Shown here: piece by piece, positions 61,805-64,000 of the stretch
How the letters are laid out: each line of letters starts with the position of its first letter
Numbering within the stretch: position 1 is the stretch's first letter
Source: Agromyces subbeticus DSM 16689
GTDB taxonomy: Bacteria; Actinomycetota; Actinomycetes; Actinomycetales; Microbacteriaceae
Direction of reading: 5' to 3'
DNA: 64,000 bases
Assembly: GCF_000421565.1 (NCBI RefSeq)
Contig: NZ_ATXG01000019.1
Location: forward strand, 1 to 64,000
Program-made: the position numbers and the translations under genes
The notes under the pieces: model-generated
What the model was told of the DNA's origin: nothing
The model's database searches: none
What the model saw: the letters and a program-made list of their open reading frames with translations, nothing else

Positions 61805-62704
61805 CTACGTCAGGATAAGGGTCGCTCGGTCAGCAAAATCGCCTGCGGTCTTCGTATTGTGTGCCGTACATGTCCTGCCAACCACTCGGTCAACGACCGA
61901 TTGCAGCGCATCAGTTTCTGCATCCCGGCCGGGTTTCACTACCCCAGACGTATCGACAAGCACGTAGCCGAGCTCGAACAGGTCATCGCAGCCGAGCGAG
62001 CACGCGAGCATTGCGATCGACGCGAAGTCTTTGCGGTGGTCCTCATCCGACACAGAGCGGGGCTTGATGTGGGCAGCCACAAGTAGAGACACCGGCAACC
62101 GGCGACCGCAGAGATCGCAACTCGCGGAATCGCGCCCGTCAAGAAGGTATGCCCGAAGCCGCCCTTGCTCGCGTCGGCGTCGACCGATCGTTACCGCATC
62201 CGTCTCGCCGAGCTCCCAGATCCCATCAACTGAGGCCGGTTCTGTGAGATCGACCGTGTCTGCTTCGATAGCGAGTCCGAGTCGCTCGAGAAGACGTTGC
62301 CCCTCATCGTCTGCGATGACGCTGAGGTACTTTTCCTGTGGGATGCCGTTGCGGTCCATCGGGCCCGGAGCGCCGACCGCAATGAGTTCAGGCAACTCGT
62401 GCCAATCAAGAGCGAGGTCAGTCGCGATCGGTTCGACTCGGACGAGCCACCCGGCGTCGAGGTCGAGCGATGTTCGCTTCGGATATCCGGAAGGTCTCGG
62501 TGACGGTACCCACTCCGCAACCACCCGACTCACGGCTCGGACATATCCGTGGGCGTAGTGAAAGACGTGATCGCCGTTGCGGATTGCCTTGATGCGTATG
62601 CGATCTTGTCGCAGGGTGCCGTCCGGCCACGGAGAAGTCCACAACGTCCCTTGCACGATCGCCGTTTCGTAGTTTCGGCCTTGACTCGCCCACCAAGATG
62701 CCAT
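61805..62704 (-). CDS. PUA/EVE-like plus HNH endonuclease, candidate type IV restriction enzyme
   Basis: 299 aa. Residues about 1-110 resemble an EVE/PUA-like modified-base reader: MASWWASQGRNYETAIVQG, then IRNGDHVFHYAHGYVRAVSR. Residues about 195-260 are an HNH nuclease with AAHIKPRSVSDEDHRKDF and two Cys pairs (CDLCG, CSLGC) likely binding zinc; the last HNH His position is not obvious. EVE/HNH fusions have been proposed as modification-dependent restriction enzymes. ATG 62704 has GGAAGGA upstream. Stand-alone; near the MarR/ABC locus without a methyltransferase. Confidence 0.75.
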   Translation of the reverse strand: MASWWASQGRNYETAIVQGTLWTSPWPDGTLRQDRIRIKAIRNGDHVFHYAHGYVRAVSRVVAEWVPSPRPSGYPKRTSLDLDAGWLVRVEPIATDLALDWHELPELIAVGAPGPMDRNGIPQEKYLSVIADDEGQRLLERLGLAIEADTVDLTEPASVDGIWELGETDAVTIGRRRREQGRLRAYLLDGRDSASCDLCGRRLPVSLLVAAHIKPRSVSDEDHRKDFASIAMLACSLGCDDLFELGYVLVDTSGVVKPGRDAETDALQSVVDRVVGRTCTAHNTKTAGDFADRATLILT

Positions 62705-62862
62705 TGGGTCCTTCCGACCATCACTCGTCTATTCGGTAGTCAGTTCGATATTTCGAGGCTGGACCTGACTATACGACGGGTCGTCGCCGCTACCCCTGGG
62801 TTCGACGGGGCGAATGCAGATCTTGTGAGCCGCAGTCCTGACGGCCAGGACGAGATTGGACA

Positions 62863-63162
62863 TCACGACACGAGCAACCCGACGACGGTCGCCGCAGCCA
62901 AAAGCACCAGAAGTGCTGTCGTGATCCAGACATACAGAACGTCCATTGCGCTCGCGTACGCCGCCAGCATCATCACGACCCGAATCACCGGAAGCATGAC
63001 GAACACCGAGACATCCGCGACGGCCACTGGCACGGCCCAAGAAGCGTTGACAGTGGTGCCGACAGTCGCGGCACCGACGAGGATCGAACCGATGATGGTT
63101 CCCCATCGCATCAACTCCGCGATCGCGGCCGGGAGCCGTCGTCTGTGAGCGCCGTCCTTCAT
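62863..63162 (-). CDS. DUF1634 membrane protein
   Basis: 99 aa with three hydrophobic helices (TIIGSILVGAATVGTTVNAS; FVMLPVIRVVMMLAAYASAM; VLYVWITTALLVLLAAATVV). This is a DUF1634 protein, a family usually encoded beside TauE/SafE permeases. ATG 63162 overlaps the permease stop (ATGA), so the two are coupled and probably form a transport unit. Confidence 0.82.
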   Translation of the reverse strand: MKDGAHRRRLPAAIAELMRWGTIIGSILVGAATVGTTVNASWAVPVAVADVSVFVMLPVIRVVMMLAAYASAMDVLYVWITTALLVLLAAATVVGLLVS

Positions 63163-64000
63163 CGGAGTGGCCCGATCTCGATCCCGAATGCTGTCAAACC
63201 CATCGGGACTGCGAGGGCTGCGAGCACGAGGACGAATGCCACCCGGAGCACACTCCCGTTGACGCGGACCATCGCGCGCGCGCCGAGCACCGCGCCGAGG
63301 ACTGAACCGAGCACCACTGGGCCGGCGAGCACGAGATCCACCTTTCCGAGGATGAGGTACGCGGCAGCCGTACCGGTGGCCGTGACGCCGATCATCAGAT
63401 TCGCGGTCGCCGAAGACACCTTCAGCGGCAGCCGAAGGGCGGCATCCATCGCCGGGATCTTCAGCACTCCGCTGCCGATGCCGAGCAGGGCCGAGAGTGT
63501 GCCGGCGCCGAACATGAGTGACAGACCGATGGGCAATGAACCGACATGGTACCGCTGATCGACACCGCCAGCATCGGGTGCGCTCGATGCGAGCCGCAAC
63601 CGTTCGCCCCAGCCAGACCCTAGCGGCTGCGCGCTTCTGCGGGGCCGCAGCATTTGCGCAGCCGAGACAAGCAGCACGACTGCAAACAACCCGTAGAGGA
63701 TCCCAGGTGCGATGCTGCCGACGAGCAGCACGCCGACCACGGAGCCGGCGACCGTGGCGAGCTCGAGTACCGCGGCGAGACGCAGGTTCACGAGGCGGGC
63801 GCTGAGGAACTGGGGTGCGCTCGCACACGAACACGCGATGACCGAAACCAGACTCACCGCGACCGCCGTCGGAAAGGACGCCCCGGCGAACAGGGTGAGC
63901 AGAGGAACGACGAAGATCCCGCCGGCCATCCCGAGCGCGCTCCCGAGTGCGCTCGCTGCGAGCGACGCGACCCCGAGGAGTGCTGCCGTCTCGGCGGTCA
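63159..64000 (-). CDS. TauE/SafE family permease (start just outside window)
   Basis: At least 280 residues. The frame continues past the window edge; the last visible codons read TAETAALLGVASLAASALGS and the next base would complete an NTG start, so the gene lacks at most a codon or so. The internal repeat typical of TauE/SafE permeases is visible: ALGMAGGIFVVPLLTLFAG and LLGIGSGVLKIPAMDAAL, each followed by a helix bundle. About eight helices. Probable sulfite/sulfonate or related anion exporter; substrate unproven. Coupled to DUF1634. Confidence 0.88.
   Translation of the reverse strand, partial: TAETAALLGVASLAASALGSALGMAGGIFVVPLLTLFAGASFPTAVAVSLVSVIACSCASAPQFLSARLVNLRLAAVLELATVAGSVVGVLLVGSIAPGILYGLFAVVLLVSAAQMLRPRRSAQPLGSGWGERLRLASSAPDAGGVDQRYHVGSLPIGLSLMFGAGTLSALLGIGSGVLKIPAMDAALRLPLKVSSATANLMIGVTATGTAAAYLILGKVDLVLAGPVVLGSVLGAVLGARAMVRVNGSVLRVAFVLVLAALAVPMGLTAFGIEIGPLR

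Noticed and set aside
1-64000. CRISPR array or prophage
   Set aside because: No regularly spaced repeats; no capsid, tail, terminase or portal genes.

Overview
The window is high-GC (about 70% by eye), densely coded actinobacterial chromosome. Family content and gene order suggest a Microbacteriaceae-type organism (Agromyces/Leifsonia-like); this is inference from the proteins, not a database match. Most of the window is conserved housekeeping sequence. From memory, two blocks follow the Mycobacterium tuberculosis order: 0-20 kb resembles Rv1177-Rv1234, and 27.7-47.8 kb resembles Rv3193c-Rv3211.

Layout. 0.2-9.6 kb: 7Fe ferredoxin, three succinylase-branch diaminopimelate/lysine genes (dapC, dapD, dapE), citrate synthase, a penicillin acylase-type Ntn hydrolase, a GT-C glycosyltransferase and a DUF3117 protein. 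9.7-20.6 kb: O-methyltransferase, tatB, a succinate-semialdehyde-type dehydrogenase, a GPH-type transporter translationally coupled to a PLP decarboxylase, and a four-gene minus-strand chain (PRC/MgtE_N/CBS protein, DUF1003, Mrp, lipoprotein). 20.6-27.7 kb: secreted M1 peptidase, PGPGW protein with an exact 50-bp tandem duplication at its 3' end, aminopeptidase P, membrane endonuclease/exonuclease/phosphatase protein, PHP phosphoesterase, a small membrane protein and a frame-disrupted gene. 27.7-47.8 kb: DEAD-box RNA helicase, ferritin-like protein, DUF3107, the AdnAB-type helicase-nuclease pair, a degenerate phosphotransferase, NudC, UvrD2, an orphan ThiF/cyclodehydratase-like protein, a zincin-like protein, a PDZ-Lon protease and UPF0182. 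47.8-50.4 kb: methyltransferase, GH18 chitinase, initiator tRNA-Met with a strong terminator.

50.5-57.4 kb is an accessory island with visibly lower GC in its first part. It holds a tyrosine-recombinase-like gene coupled through TTGA to a DDE transposase-like gene, two small putative DNA-binding proteins, a HAD protein, a GYD protein, a gene broken at a C8 run and a decayed ROK pseudogene. 57.4-61.7 kb is an amino-acid ABC importer/aldo-keto reductase operon with a divergent MarR regulator and a perfect palindrome between them. The end holds a PUA/EVE-like plus HNH endonuclease and a TauE/DUF1634 pair cut by the window edge.

One pattern runs through the whole window. At least 14 genes have a TANNNT hexamer exactly 6 or 7 bases before the start codon and no Shine-Dalgarno sequence, which is what leaderless transcription predicts. 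It helps decide several starts. The best candidates for something undescribed are the recombinase/DDE pair beside the initiator tRNA, the pseudokinase-like gene overlapping adnB antisense, and the orphan cyclodehydratase-like gene overlapping uvrD2 antisense.
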